Assembly (NCBI GenBank): GCA_016802295.1
Contig: JAESIW010000200.1
Coordinates: 3,759,550-3,823,549 of the forward strand
Direction: 5' to 3'
DNA from: Brachionus rotundiformis
Lineage: Eukaryota; Rotifera; Eurotatoria; Ploima; Brachionidae
DNA length: 64,000 bases
Positions 10,401 through 22,139 of this stretch are shown one piece after another (position 1 is the first letter of the stretch; each line of letters opens with the position of its first letter). The translations under genes and the position numbers were made by a program. A model generated the notes under the pieces. The model saw nothing but the letters and a program-made list of their open reading frames with translations, was not told the origin of the DNA and made no database searches.

Positions 10401-12222
10401 AATCGAACAGTTCGCCTTTCGCACCAAGGCCATATTCGCCTTCGAGGAAATAGACGGCACGGACGTGTGCTTTTTCGGCATGCATGTACAAGAGTACGGC
10501 TCGGATGTGCCGCATCCGAACACGCGCCGCGTCTACATATCCTACCTGGACTCGGTGTTCTTCTTCAGGCCCAAAGAGCTGCGCACCAACGTCTACCACG
10601 AGATTCTCATCGGCTACTTGGACTACGTTAAACGCATGGGCTTTCAGTGGGCGCACATATGGGCCTGCCCGCCCTCCGAGGGCGACGACTACATCTTTCA
10701 CTGCCATCCGGTCGAGCAAAAGGTGCCCAAGCCCAAGCGCCTCCAGGACTGGTACAAGAAAATGCTCGACAAGGGCATCATTGAGCGCGTGGTCATCGAC
10801 TACAAGGACATATACAAGGACGCGATTGAGAACGGCGTCAAAACGCCCATGGACATACCGTACTTTGAGGGCGACTTTTGGCCCAACGTGTTGGAGGATT
10901 GTGTGCGCGAGAGCGAGCAAGAAGAGGAGAAGAGGCGCAAGGAGGAGGCCGAGCTGGCCATGGCGGCCGCCAACGACGACTTTAGCTCGTGTGCTGACGA
11001 GCAGTCGGGCGACACGCTCGACCCCAAGGAGACCGGCTCGGCTGGCAAGAAAAAATCCCTCAATCAGCAAAAAAAAAAGAACATCAAGTCAAAAATGTCG
11101 CAGCGAAAGAGCGTGAAAAAAGTCGGCTCGTCGTCCACTGACCTTTTGAGCAAAATACTCGGCATCATGGAAAAGCACAAGGAGGTTTTTTTCGTCATTC
11201 GGCTGCTGGACGCCAAACAAGTGGCCCAAATGGGGCCCATTGTGGACAAGGATCCGCCCATATCATGTGACCTAATGAACGGACGCGATGAATTTTTGAA
11301 TTTTGCGCGCGACAAACATCACGAATTTTCGTCGCTAAGACGCGCCAAATACTCGACCATGGCTCTATTGTACGAGCTGCACAACCAAAACAACGACAAA
11401 TTTGTGTACACGTGCAACAAGTGCAAGTGTCAAATGGAAACGAGATACCATTGTTTGGTGTGCGACGATTTTGACCTGTGCTTTCAGTGCTACGAGAACA
11501 AGGGCGGCCACGAGCACAAAATGGAAAAATTGCTCGCCGGCCAAAGCTCGTCGAACGAGCAAGAGGCGGCCAAAATGGCCAAGGACTCGAAAACGGACGC
11601 CAAGTCGGCCAAGTCCAAGCCGAGCATTGACGTCTACGTTACCACGCTTATACACGCAGTGCATTGCCGCAACGCCAATTGCACCATGGCCAAGTGCATG
11701 CAATTCAAACGAGTCATACAGCACTCGCGACAGTGTCAAAAGTACAAGACCAATCAGTGCGACCATTGCCGTCAGCTGTTCGCTTTGTGCATATTTCACG
11801 CCAAGCTGTGCAAGGACGAGCATTGTCAAGTGCCGTTTTGTAACACGATTAAGCTCAAGCTTAAGCAGCAGCGGGCGCTCAACAACCAGGCCGAGAGGCG
11901 TCGCATGCTCATGATGAACAAAACGTTCAGACAAAGCGGCAATCACGGCGCCAACCAGAGCCAGGGCGCGGCCACGCCCGCCTCGCCGCCCAAAGACGCC
12001 GACACCGCCGACACGCACAGCCCCAAAATGGCCAACATGCCACACGGCAAGCTGCCTGCCGCCCATCCCAACTACCCCGTACATCATGCTCAATCGCAGC
12101 CACAATTTCACCAGTCGCCAACGCCTGCCAACTCCATCCACATGTCCCAGTCGAGCATCAATCTGGCCAATGCAAACTATGCCTATCATCAGCAGCCCAA
12201 TCATCATCACATTAATCACCCC

Positions 12223-12260
<38 letters not shown>

Positions 12261-12743
12261 TCACCTGCAACAGCAAGCGCAGCAGATTAATAGCCCGGGC
12301 AAAGCAGGGCCCATGCAAATGCAGCACAGGCCTGGCCTCGTTCAAAATGCTCAATATAGACAAACGCAGCCGGCGCTCAACAACCCGCCTGTGTACGACA
12401 ACAATAACGAACAGACCAATTGGCAGGCTCAGAATTACCGAGTTGTGCCAAATAATCAGACCGTAATGCAACAATATGCGGCTCAGTCGGCTCAGCAGCC
12501 GCCGCAAACGCCATCGTCTCAGGCCCAGCCGTCACAAGCGCCAGTGCCTGTACAATCCTATGCACAACAGCGCGAAATAGACGCCAAGCTTATACAACAC
12601 TATAGGCAAGCAAGTGGTCCGCTTGAGCGTAGCCAAATTCTTCAAGAAATAAAAAAGACTAGTCCCAATTTGTTCAATCAAATTTATCAACAACAACAAC
12701 AACAGCAGCAGCAACAACAACAACAACAACAACAGCAGTATAT

Positions 12744-12778
<35 letters not shown>

Positions 12779-13293
12779 TGGGGCAGCAGGGTCAGCAGTG
12801 GAACCAGGGCGGCTACGGCCAACAGACAATGCAGAACAGGTACCAGGGCATGACTCCAGGCCAGCAGATGCCCATTCAACAACAACAGCAGCAACAAGCA
12901 AGGCCGGTGGTCATGCAGCAGCAACAATCACAGCAGTACATTCAGCAGCAGCAGCCGATGGGCATGGCTGGAAATCAGCAGATGCTGCAGCAGCGACTAG
13001 TCGGCCAGCCGATTAACCCTCAGCAGCAGCAACAGAGAATAATGATCCAACAACAGCACCAACAGCAGCAGCAGCAGGGTCAAATGATACAACGGCCCAT
13101 GTATCAAGCAAACAATATGACCATGATGCAGCACCAAGGCTACCATCAAATGGCCGATCAAAATCAACTCATGAGCCAAACTAGGGATCAAATGTTGCTA
13201 CAAGCGTCGCCAAATCAACTTCTAATGTCTAATCAACACAATCAAAATCAGACAGCCACCGACAAATTGACCCAAGTGGCCGACAATCTTTGA
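7444..13293 (+). CDS. CREBBP: CREB-binding protein / p300 histone acetyltransferase
   Basis: A single uninterrupted exon of 1949 codons, with start MMNEMEAGPPNKRPKI matching the GPPNxKRxK start of CBP. Domains in order: TAZ1 (about 295-380), KIX (about 425-508), bromodomain (about 668-782, with the Asn in FNNAWLYN), RING/PHD region (about 780-912), CBP/p300 acetyltransferase (about 924-1162, with YISYLDSVFFFRP and HIWACPPSEGDDYIFH), ZZ zinc finger (about 1309-1362), TAZ2 (about 1392-1479) and an NCBD-like helix pair (about 1709-1749). Several poly-Gln tracts lie near residues 260, 382, 1597 and 1750 and between 1750 and 1900. The protein acetylates histones and bridges transcription factors to the transcription machinery in the nucleus. 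No domain or catalytic region is missing. The gene is oddly GC-rich and intronless compared with its neighbours; the long opposite-strand frames here are shadows of poly-Gln and of that GC bias. Confidence 0.98.
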
Positions 13294-13870
13294 CCCTATG
13301 CATCCAATTAGGCTTGATTATTTAATACATATTATTTTGTTGTGGTGCCGTTTTTATTATTAAAATAAGAAATATGAATGAGGAGTCGTTTTTTTTTTGG
13401 CCAAATTTTTTTCCCCTCGAAGTTATCTCGTTTAGTATGGAAGTGGATTCTGTTCTTTTTTTTTCAAGAATTCAAACGCTTGTTTTTTTTTTTATTTTTA
13501 TTTTCATATTTTTGCTTTGTTCGTTTTTTTCTTCTCTTCTTGTTGGCTTAAATTTTTAATCTTTTTTCTTCTTTTTTCTTTTGTTTGAATTGGTTTTAAT
13601 GCAAATTCTTATAAATTTAAGATGCGTGAACAAACGACGATCATAAAATAGATAATTTTAAGTAAAAAGCTTAAACTCGCTGCTCTAATTCTCCTTTATA
13701 TATACTTATATATAATTTGTATAAACTTGTGAATTTTTTTTCTTTTTTTTTTTTGAGCTTTATAAAGAGAGAGAAATGTTCTTTTATTTTTTGATCTATC
13801 AAAAGTATTTAATTGATTTTTTCAAGTTTATTATTAATTTAAATTAATAAAATTAAATTTAAAAATTAGA
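13294..13870 (+). other. CBP 3' flank
   Basis: Composition drops abruptly to AT-rich after the TGA. T-rich tracts such as 13388-13560 and 13737-13754 dominate, and there is no gene. It probably includes the CBP 3' UTR, with ATTAAAATAAGA near 13359 as a possible poly(A) signal. Confidence 0.4.
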
Positions 13871-13879
13871 TGTTTTTTG

Positions 13880-14935
13880 TTTATTCCTGTCGACATTATT
13901 CCATGTCCTGAAACAATTAATTTTAACTTGAGTTTTACCCCCTGCAAAACAATGCACGGGAACTTTACCTTATTCTAAACTCATGTTAAAAGATGACTCA
14001 ATTCAACTAAAGTCTCATAAGGGGGATTTTTTAACATTAAGTTGTGGATGCGATCTATACCTGATCCTGACACTTCTTTTAACTTTTTTAAAGCAAATGC
14101 AATTTCTGAAACAGTAACTGGTTCAATCAGAATATTTGGTACATGATTTTTTAAGAAATCTGAGATAGAATCTGCTATTTCAGTATCACTCTCAGATATA
14201 TCTAAATCTAAATGAGGACTAAAAGTTGTCTTTAAGATGTTTCCGAAGATTTCTCCTTTATCTTTATCTGTATTGAAACATTTTCCGTCTTTAATTTACA
14301 TGGGAATTTGTCTCGAATATTTCTTTGATCTAAATTTATTTCTTCAAAATGGTCTACTCGATAATGGGTTTTTCCCATTTTATTAATAAACTATTGCCAG
14401 TTTTGGTTCCAAAAATCTTTTAAGTTTGAACGTAACTCAGATGTTAGCTTATTAAATGTCTTTTTTAGAGAAGGACATCTTGTTTTCTTAATTAGTAATA
14501 CAATTTAAAGAATTTCTGAGATTGAAAAGTATTACTTTTTTTTGGGTTGCATTCATGATTTTCAATGAAATTAGTTCATTAAGTTTATCAATATTTGTAA
14601 GAGAACTAATGTTTGAGTTTGAGGATCTAAGTAATTCTTGGAAAAATCCCCGATTCGCTTTTTTTAAATCGAAATTAGAACCTGGTGATTTAACTGTTAT
14701 ATAATGCTCAATTGATATGTATGCCTGGATTGGAAAATGGTCACTTAACATATCATGATCCTGCAAGACTTTGAAATCCAATATTTCATCTGCTAATGAG
14801 GATGGTATCAGAAAAAGATCAAGTATTTCAAAATGTTCAGATTTAAATCTATTAAAGTTGGCGTCCTATCATTGATTACAGAGAGGTTTAGTTTGCTAAG
14901 TATTTTCTCTAAAATTTGACCATTTCCATTTTTCT
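13880..14935 (-). mobile_element. LINE remnant: endonuclease end plus start of reverse-transcriptase region
   Basis: On the minus strand, frames interrupted by stops and shifts read INDRTPTFN, FLIPSSLADEILDFKVL and LSDHFPI. These are the classic C-terminal motifs of the APE-type endonuclease of non-LTR retrotransposons. They are followed by linker and N-terminal RT-like sequence, such as KKLKKCQDQ near 14100-14060. The longest intact piece is 14488-14781. It is dead and truncated at both ends. Confidence 0.75.
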
Positions 14936-15127
14936 TTCAAAACAATATTTTTGTTATGTCAGAAGATGATTTGTTCTAATTTTTATAACTCTTTTAAATC
15001 ATATTCTGCTGAAATCTTGATAAATTTGTGTAATTTCGCCAATTTTTATTTTCATTAATTTCAATTTTAAATAATTAAATTTGATAACAGTATTTATCAG
15101 AGATTTATTTTGAAAAAAATCTTAAAT

Positions 15128-18100
15128 TTAATTTTTTTTATCCTTTTTTTTATTTGAGCCGGTTCTTTCAGCTTTCATTGCTTCGATTTTTTCATGTAGT
15201 TTTTTTTCATTGTACTGATGTCGCATCTTCTCCGCATAAGAGGACTGCTTTTCATTGACTTGCAAATTACCAGTTTTTCTTATATGGGCCCTAGCTTGGG
15301 CTTTTGCCTCATCGCCACAACCATGAGCCTCTGCCAAACTATGCTTTAAGCAAAATCTATTGCGGCAAAATTCACAATTTTGTCCCAGTGTTTGCACCAA
15401 AACTTTACAGCCTTGAAAATTACAGACATTGTTTGATTTCTGAAACATTTCCAACAACTCATCAAAATCATCGGTCTTGGCACTTTGAATAGGATTCTTT
15501 TTCACTTTAGTATTTTTACCAGAACTACTGGTTTTTTTGTTAGCAACCTCCTGCTTTGATTCGACATCTAAATTATCATACAATTTGGAACAGTGCAGCT
15601 CATGCATCACATAACTTGAGTTAAGTATAAACTTTTTACACCATGGACAAACTCGGCAATCACTGCGAAACTTCAAGTCAGAATCATTCTGATCAGTTAT
15701 TTCACCTAATAGATAGCAGCCAGTTTCTTTTTTAGCCTTTGGCTCAACAAAAGCAACATCTTCTTTTAAATTTTGTTTTTTCTTTTTATGTTTTTTTTTC
15801 TTTTTGCTTATATTCTCTTCAACAGATAGATTATCAAAATTATTGCTGACCTCAATGCATTCATTTTGTTCAACAACCGGTTCTGGAAGGACAATCTTTT
15901 CAGAATTTTCAGACTCTTGAATAATTTTTCCAATAGTTATCTTGATAAATCTACCGTCATCTATTCCTTGACTTTCATGTTCAAGGTTGTTTTTCTCAGC
16001 CATTTCATGTACAAATCTGCGCTGTTTTGGATTCAACTTTGGTGAAAAAGTGTGCTCCTGAATTGAGCCATTTTTGAGTTTAGTTATAATCTGGTTGACT
16101 TCAGCTTGAAATACTTTGTCTTCTTCGGTTTCAGCTTCTTTTTTCTTTTGGCTTGATCTTGTTTTATTTCCATCAGTTTTTGGCTTATGCTCTTTTATTT
16201 TGAGCTTGGAAAATTTGATGTCCTCAAACTCTAGATCATTTAGATCATTGTTAGTAGAGCTTTGGTAGTCAAAACCGGAGCGTATGTCAGCAAATTGGTC
16301 ACAATAGTCTAGGAAGCTTTTCAAAAATTGGTCATTTTTACAAGTCTGGGAATCACCGACCACGCACAAATGTCTTCGAGCTCTAGTTATGGCCACGTTT
16401 ATCCTCCTCTGATCGGCCAAGAATCCAACCTCACCTCTAGAGTTTGATCTCACCAAAGACAAAATAATGGCTTCTTTTTCTCTTCCTTGAAATCCGTCAA
16501 CCGATTTGACTTCAACATTGGGAAATTTTGTATGCAATTTAGCCTTAATAAGTTCCATTTGTAAATTGTAAGGCGTTATTACGGCTATGTCCTCCTGTTT
16601 TAGCTTTGCCTTAATTAAATCAGAGACATGTTTACACACAATATTTGCTTCACCATCATTAGCCTTCGATTCTTCGTCCTCTGGAGAATTTTCATCAATA
16701 ATTACCATCTCTTGCATGTCGCATCCTTCAGTGTCAATAAAAACCAAAGCTGTACCAGTATTTTCATCTTTAACAATTCCATCTAAGTCACAAAGTAAAT
16801 GTTCAGCAACACTTTGATGAGCGACTAATTTAGACTCGTAAAGTTTTTCTGAAATCCAGTTGTTAATCAACTTATTCATTCGATACTGAATAGTTAGCAT
16901 TTTTGTGCACTCATCTCCATAAGTGTCTATGAGTCTTTTCATCAAAGTAAGATCAAGACCTTTAGAAGCAGCCTCTTTGCTTAAAATTGTAGGTGGTAGC
17001 TGCAAATGGTCGCCAGCTAATATAACTTTTCTAGCACCTTTTACCAATGGTATCCAGCAAGCCGCTTCCAGAGCTTGAGAACACTCGTCTATAATAATTA
17101 TATCAAAGTGATCTTCTGCAAGATGCTTTAGCGGACCGTCTGAATGAGTTGTGGTCAATGTAGCCAGTATACAATCAGCTTCTTTGAGCACTTCTTTCAA
17201 AGCTCTGTTTTCTCGTTGATACAATTCTTTCCTAAGTTCTCTCATTTCTCTTTTCAAGCTCTCTCTTTCGGACCTTAGTGTGGACGATTTGCGAATCAAC
17301 CTCAAGGTTTTGTCCATATCAGACTTAATATCATTTGCTAATTTGTATTGATCGCTCTGAATGAGCACCGAATCCAAACTGTATTGTTGAATATTTTCCA
17401 ATAGTCTGGCCGGATGTCCCAAGCGAATAAGCTTCATTTTAGAGAAACCTTTTTCAACAATGGCCAAACGCTCGACTAAATTGTCCACAGCGATGTTAGA
17501 TGGTGCGCAAATTAGAATTTTTTGCTTATATTTTAAGCAATTTTGTTTTATTATTTCGACTAAAGTGGTTGTTTTACCAGTTCCAGGCGGACCATGAATG
17601 ATAGCTAGATCTTTTTGTTCAAAAGAGAATCTGATAGCATTCTGTTGTGACTGGTCAAGTTTATTATTAAAAAATACCAAATTTAATTCATTTCCCAATA
17701 TTGTCTGAGCTTTTTCTGGTCGGCAATTCTGAAAAATTACATCAAACAAGTGGGAAGAACGATTGTTTACTTTGTTCTCTTTGATCGAAACCAAGGCTCC
17801 TTTAATTCGCTTATGGGTCACCTCATTGCACAATTTTATAAGCTTAAAATTGTCATTTTCGTTTAGGCCATCTTCTATTGTTTCAATATCATTATCAATT
17901 GCCACTGATATATTTTGATTGTTTACTTTGGTAACTGTTCCAGTAAGCAGATTTTTCAAAGAATTCAACTGACTTGGTGGAACACTATTTTCACTTATTG
18001 ATACTATATCTCCTTTAAAAAATACAACCAGTTAATCAAATAATCAATAGCTAGTAAAAATATCACAATTTTCTTTAACTATTTTAAAATTTTTTTTTTT

Positions 18101-19216
18101 CAATGCAAATAAGTTATAAATATTAAAAAATTAGCTTTTGTGAAATTTGGTAATGTATCTTGTACAATATTCTGGCAAGTATACAAATTTAGAATAACAA
18201 TTGCAACTATCAATTTTGCACCAAGTTGCATTTAAAGATCCAGTCTCTAGCCGAAAGTAAAAAATTTTTAAATTTTTATCATTTTGTTTTTTTCTATTGA
18301 ACCAAATTTCACATGATTAAAAATAAAATATCAAAAAGTGATTTTTTACCATTCCTAAAACTTTAACTTTTGGTCTAAAGTATATAAGAAATTTTTTTAC
18401 CGATTTTACCTAAAATTACGTAATTTTGCATTTGTAAGGACTGGTAAATTTACGTAAACTTACGGAAATTTTCGTAATTAGATATTTCAGGAAAAAATTG
18501 GTAAGAACAAAAGAGACCCTAAAAAACAAATTTTTGGGCAATTTATATATTTGTTAGAAAATTTCAATAAAACAAAAAATTATTGATAATATTTTTCAAC
18601 TAAATAATTAAAACCTTTATTATTTTCATCTTTTTTAATGGATTTTTTAATCAAAATCGTATTATATCATAAATAAGAATTATTTTTATTAATATTAAAT
18701 CAATATGCTAATTGAAAAAATATAATCAATAATCTTTTGTTATTTTGAAATTTTCCAAAAATTATAAAAAATTGCCCAAAAATTAATTTTTTGATTTTTT
18801 TGAATAAAAAATTAAAAAAAAAAGATAACATTTAAGACAAACAACAACTCATTATTAAAAATTGAATAAAGTAAAATTGTTTTAATTCTTTAAAGAGATA
18901 TTATTAATTAATGTGACAAACCTGAAGAAAAGTGTTGGGTGTTGATAGTTTTGTTAGGAACTGCAGTGGTAAACACAATTATAGTTCTTCCATAAAGTCC
19001 GGTAAATTTTTGCTCTATTTTTAATTTTAATAGACAAAGACCTTTGATTTGAAGTCGTTGCAAACTACAGCTATTTAATAACTCTCTTAAAAAAAATTAA
19101 TTGAGCTTAATATTTTTTAATAAGTCGATTCCTATTTACTTTGATTCTTCGATCTCGGCATATTTTTCTATTTCAATAAGCTCTAGTTGTTTAGCTATAA
19201 ATTTGTAATTATCCAT
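15128..19216 (-). CDS. IGHMBP2: IGHMBP2 (SMUBP2)-type RNA/DNA helicase
   Basis: Three exons: 19140-19216, 18922-19085 and 15128-18012. Phases agree throughout, giving 1041 residues (human 993). The N-terminus reads MDNYKFIAKQLELIEIE, then GLCLLKLKI, TGLYGR and FSSGDIVSI, matching the family. Superfamily 1 (Upf1-like) helicase motifs follow: GPPGTGKTT (about 221-229), CAPSNIAVDNLVERL, IIIDECSQALEA, GDHLQLPPT, QYRMN, SVDGFQGREKEAIILS and RRINVAITRAR. An R3H-type segment (about 760-795), a Lys-rich linker and a C-terminal AN1 zinc finger (CEFCRNRFCLKHSLAEAHGC, about 955-980) complete the architecture. The family unwinds RNA and DNA 5'-3' and associates with ribosomes and tRNA. The second intron is about 900 bases and contains a foldback element. 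HUS1 ends 83 bases upstream on the same strand, and a T-rich TTTTAG directly precedes the ATG. Confidence 0.96.
18528..18785. mobile_element. Foldback MITE in the second IGHMBP2 intron
   Basis: Left arm about 18528-18612 and right arm about 18700-18785 are imperfect inverted repeats roughly 85 bases long. AAATTTTTGGGCAATTTATA on the left corresponds to the reverse complement of TATAAAAAATTGCCCAAAAA on the right, and the similarity continues through AAAATTTC and TTATTGAT. The loop is about 90 bases with no coding capacity. It explains why this intron is far longer than the others in the window. Confidence 0.7.
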
Positions 19217-19299
19217 CTAAAATAAAATAAAAAAGATAAATTTACAAAATTTTTATTTACTAATTGTGGAAATATATAGTTAATGCATACGTGCAAAAA

Positions 19300-20187
19300 T
19301 TAGATTAGAACTGAGGAGATAAGATACTGAAGAACAAGGTCTTCGTTATGGATTACAAAAAAATGCGCATATTTATTATTTACAAAATTACATATAATTT
19401 TATTAGGTTGGAATTGTAAGGCATTTATGAAATCCGAGAGTCGTTTGAGGCTTAATCTAACTGTACATAAGCTATATTCATTACCATTTTCCATTTGAAC
19501 AGGCAAATTGGTTAAATTTCTGAAATATGTACAAACTGAGACAGCTTCGGCGTCTATTTTGAAAGTCAATGTGCCTTGATCACTCGCTTCCAAGAATACA
19601 AAATCACTTAAACACTTCATTCTCTCAATCATATGCTTGACTATTTTGATGGGTGGAATTTGAATGCTTAAATTGGCATTATCAATATTTGGCTCTTGGA
19701 AATCATTGGAAGCTAGCTTGGATGACGAGATTACCTTAATTGGGATGTCGTGGGTGATTGTCCTGGAACTTGTCTTGGAAGACATTGAGTGCAAGTCTAT
19801 TTCAACTGTGATACAAGGTGTTTGTCTTTTTGTTAGCTTAATACGCACCATTTTCATATTTGGACTTGACTTTAGAGCACGCAGTAAATTATCTGGCTGA
19901 ATTTCTACCATGATTGCATTTTCTTCCAGAGATTTACCTTCACAGACGTAAAAGTCGAATATTGACTTTGGATCTAAGCTTATCCAGAACGAGGTGCGAC
20001 CTGATCCACCGCTTCCTATGTTATTGGCAGCAAACTCGGGCAATATAAAGTAGACCAGTTCTGGTGTTAGCTTCATGGCACATGACTTATCACTTGCAGT
20101 TTTTGAACATAGCTTACTTACAGTTGATACAATCTGAGTGAAATACTCAATATTACTTGAATCTAAGAGTTTGACTCCGAATTTCAT
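19300..20187 (-). CDS. HUS1: HUS1 checkpoint clamp subunit
   Basis: Single-exon frame of 295 residues from MKFGVKLLDSS, the conserved HUS1 start; an ATG seven codons upstream is less likely. The PCNA-like fold of HUS1 is recognisable along the whole length: NLLRALKSS, IKLTKRQTPCITVEID, SRTITHDIPIKVI, QEPNIDNANLSIQIPP, and a C-terminus ICNFVNNKYAHFFVIHNEDL and VLQYLIS. The length agrees with animal HUS1 (about 280). HUS1 joins RAD9 and RAD1 in the 9-1-1 ring, loaded at damaged DNA to activate ATR signalling. It is the upstream member of a tandem pair with IGHMBP2, with an AATAAA-like sequence in the short spacer. Confidence 0.95.
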   Translation of the reverse strand: MKFGVKLLDSSNIEYFTQIVSTVSKLCSKTASDKSCAMKLTPELVYFILPEFAANNIGSGGSGRTSFWISLDPKSIFDFYVCEGKSLEENAIMVEIQPDNLLRALKSSPNMKMVRIKLTKRQTPCITVEIDLHSMSSKTSSRTITHDIPIKVISSSKLASNDFQEPNIDNANLSIQIPPIKIVKHMIERMKCLSDFVFLEASDQGTLTFKIDAEAVSVCTYFRNLTNLPVQMENGNEYSLCTVRLSLKRLSDFINALQFQPNKIICNFVNNKYAHFFVIHNEDLVLQYLISSVLI

Positions 20188-21740
20188 TGCCCAAAAATAA
20201 AGTGTCAAGTTTTTAAATTATTTATTTAATAAATTCTTTAAAATTTTATTTATTAATCAGTTTTGTAATTTTTTAATTTATTGCAAAACGTTCTTAACAA
20301 TAATACAGTTTCAATAATTTTGGCCTTTTTTGACGATCATTGATTTGTCAGTGGAAGTGTTTTGGAATAAGATAGTCTCTTGATCAAGGCTTTGATCATT
20401 TAAACGCTGTTATTTCATTTTTAAATTGTTTTCTCGTCAAACCAAGTTAATATCTAATAAATTTCATTAATTTCTAGTTTATAATTCTCCTATAATCACA
20501 AAATTGATACAAATTGTATTTAAGGCATTATAGTTATAAGTTTCAAGAGTTTTAACATTAATTCATCAATAATAGATAACGCTTTAAATACCTCATTAAA
20601 TGGTATTATCTGGAAAAATATAAATGGAAAAATGGAAAAAGCTCTACATGGATAATTTATTCATTTATAAGCAATAGTTTAATCAAAATACTTTAGAATG
20701 TTAAATTTCAATGAAAATGTTTTTAGAGGCCGAGACAGTGATAGAATAATTGAGTACTGCAAAAATTGAAGATTTAAGAGAGAAATTAGTTAGATAACCA
20801 CAAATTTTTAGATTTTTTTTTCAATTTTATTAAGAAAAGCACAAAAATATAATAATGCATAAAAAATTTATCAATTGACACCAAATTGATTAAAATGACA
20901 ATCGAAATAAAAAAATTACTAATTATTTGCTATCAGGATACTAATTTTTTATTTTTTTTGACAGAATTCACCGAACTTCAATTTAACAATGTAAATAAAA
21001 TACAAATCTTTAATATTACACATATGTTTATTAAATAACTTTTTTTTAATCATTTACGATCATGAAGGCTGAAAAGAAGGCGCCGCTATTCGGAATTTTC
21101 CTCTCTTAAATATTTTTTAAGTAAATAAAAATTTTTAGGGGGCGAATTAATTCTGTTGTTACACATTTTAAGTGGGACTAAAAAAATGCTTAGAAAGAAA
21201 AGAAATGAAATATGGTTTTTGTTTACAAACTTGTCGGAAAATAATGATGATTTACCAAACTATCATTCCACCTTCTATCATTTACAGACCTTTTTAAACT
21301 TCAATCAACAACTAAAAATGTAGATGTAAATGTCACCAATCATGGACATAGAAAATATTTAAAATAATTTTCAATTTTTTTATATCCATTTAATTAGATA
21401 AGTTAAAATTCATTTTTTATTTTTAAATAGATAACGAAGAATTTTCCTCTCTTTTATTTAATTTTAAATAATTCTATCCAAAAATTCTATCTTAATACAG
21501 ATTTAGATAACTTCAGAATTTTAAATTTAATAATTTAATATGGAATCGATGGTCCCTTATCCATGCTCCAAAATTTGGTATATGATTTTTAGTGCACGCA
21601 AGTCTTCGCAAGGGTTTACGGTTATAAATAATTAAATGAGAATTATTTTTTTTTGTGATTTCCTTTAATTATTAATTAGAATCAAATTAATCTAAAGATT
21701 CAGATCAATTAACTAACGGAGAATTTGTAAATAAGGATTT
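20188..21740. other. Spacer between HUS1 and the 117-residue membrane-protein gene
   Basis: AT-rich with no convincing coding. It contains two copies of GAATTTTCCTCTCTT (about 21098-21112 and 21438-21452) and a terminal-repeat-like sequence at about 21594-21624 (GCAAGGGTTTACGGTTA) matching the ends of MITE family 1. The promoter of HUS1 should lie near 20190-20400. Confidence 0.4.
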
Positions 21741-22139
21741 TTAAATTTGATACTTACTTTCATCTTTATTTTGGGCAAGAATGCTTTCATTTTCTTTTTT
21801 TGCCACTTTGGAAATTTTTTTTTGCTTTGAAGTTACTCGAGCAGGCTCTTTGGCAGCGTTTTGCTTCATTCTGGACCTTTTTTTTCTAATAATTTTTAAA
21901 AAATAAATTAATTTAGAAACTTAAATTCACTTAATAAAAGGCTTCCAAATGGTACCATATAAAACATGGACAATATAGCATGCTGTCATTATTAAGATAA
22001 TTGTCAATATGCATATTAAATTAATGCAAACGTAGCGGATTAGTTCTTGGGATAAACTAGTTTCGGATTGATCTGATTTTGAGCTTTTGTTCATTAAAAC
22101 AGCTTGCTTCATTGTAATCTCATTACTAATAATCGACAT
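21741..22139 (-). CDS. Single-pass membrane protein with basic tail, unknown family
   Basis: Two exons, 21931-22139 and 21741-21885, join across a 45-base intron (ATTAA|GTGAAT ... AAATTATTAG|AAAAAA), with the split Lys codon preserved, giving 117 residues. A polar N-terminus of about 35 residues is followed by one strongly hydrophobic helix (about 36-62, ICILTIILIMTACYIVHVLY). After that comes a Lys/Arg-rich C-terminal tail with KKKRSRMK and repeated SK/KK motifs. There is no signal peptide and there are no Cys pairs. The second exon's composition matches the first, and the frame is kept across the intron, which supports a real gene. I do not recognise the family. A GTAAGT shortly before the stop could mark a further intron, so the last few residues are uncertain. 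Confidence 0.5.

Noticed and set aside
7422..12927. Long ORFs on the opposite strand and other frames within CBP
   Set aside because: They are shadows of a GC-rich coding sequence and of CAG/CAA repeats; they read as poly-Leu/Ala/Val or Arg-rich strings without domains.
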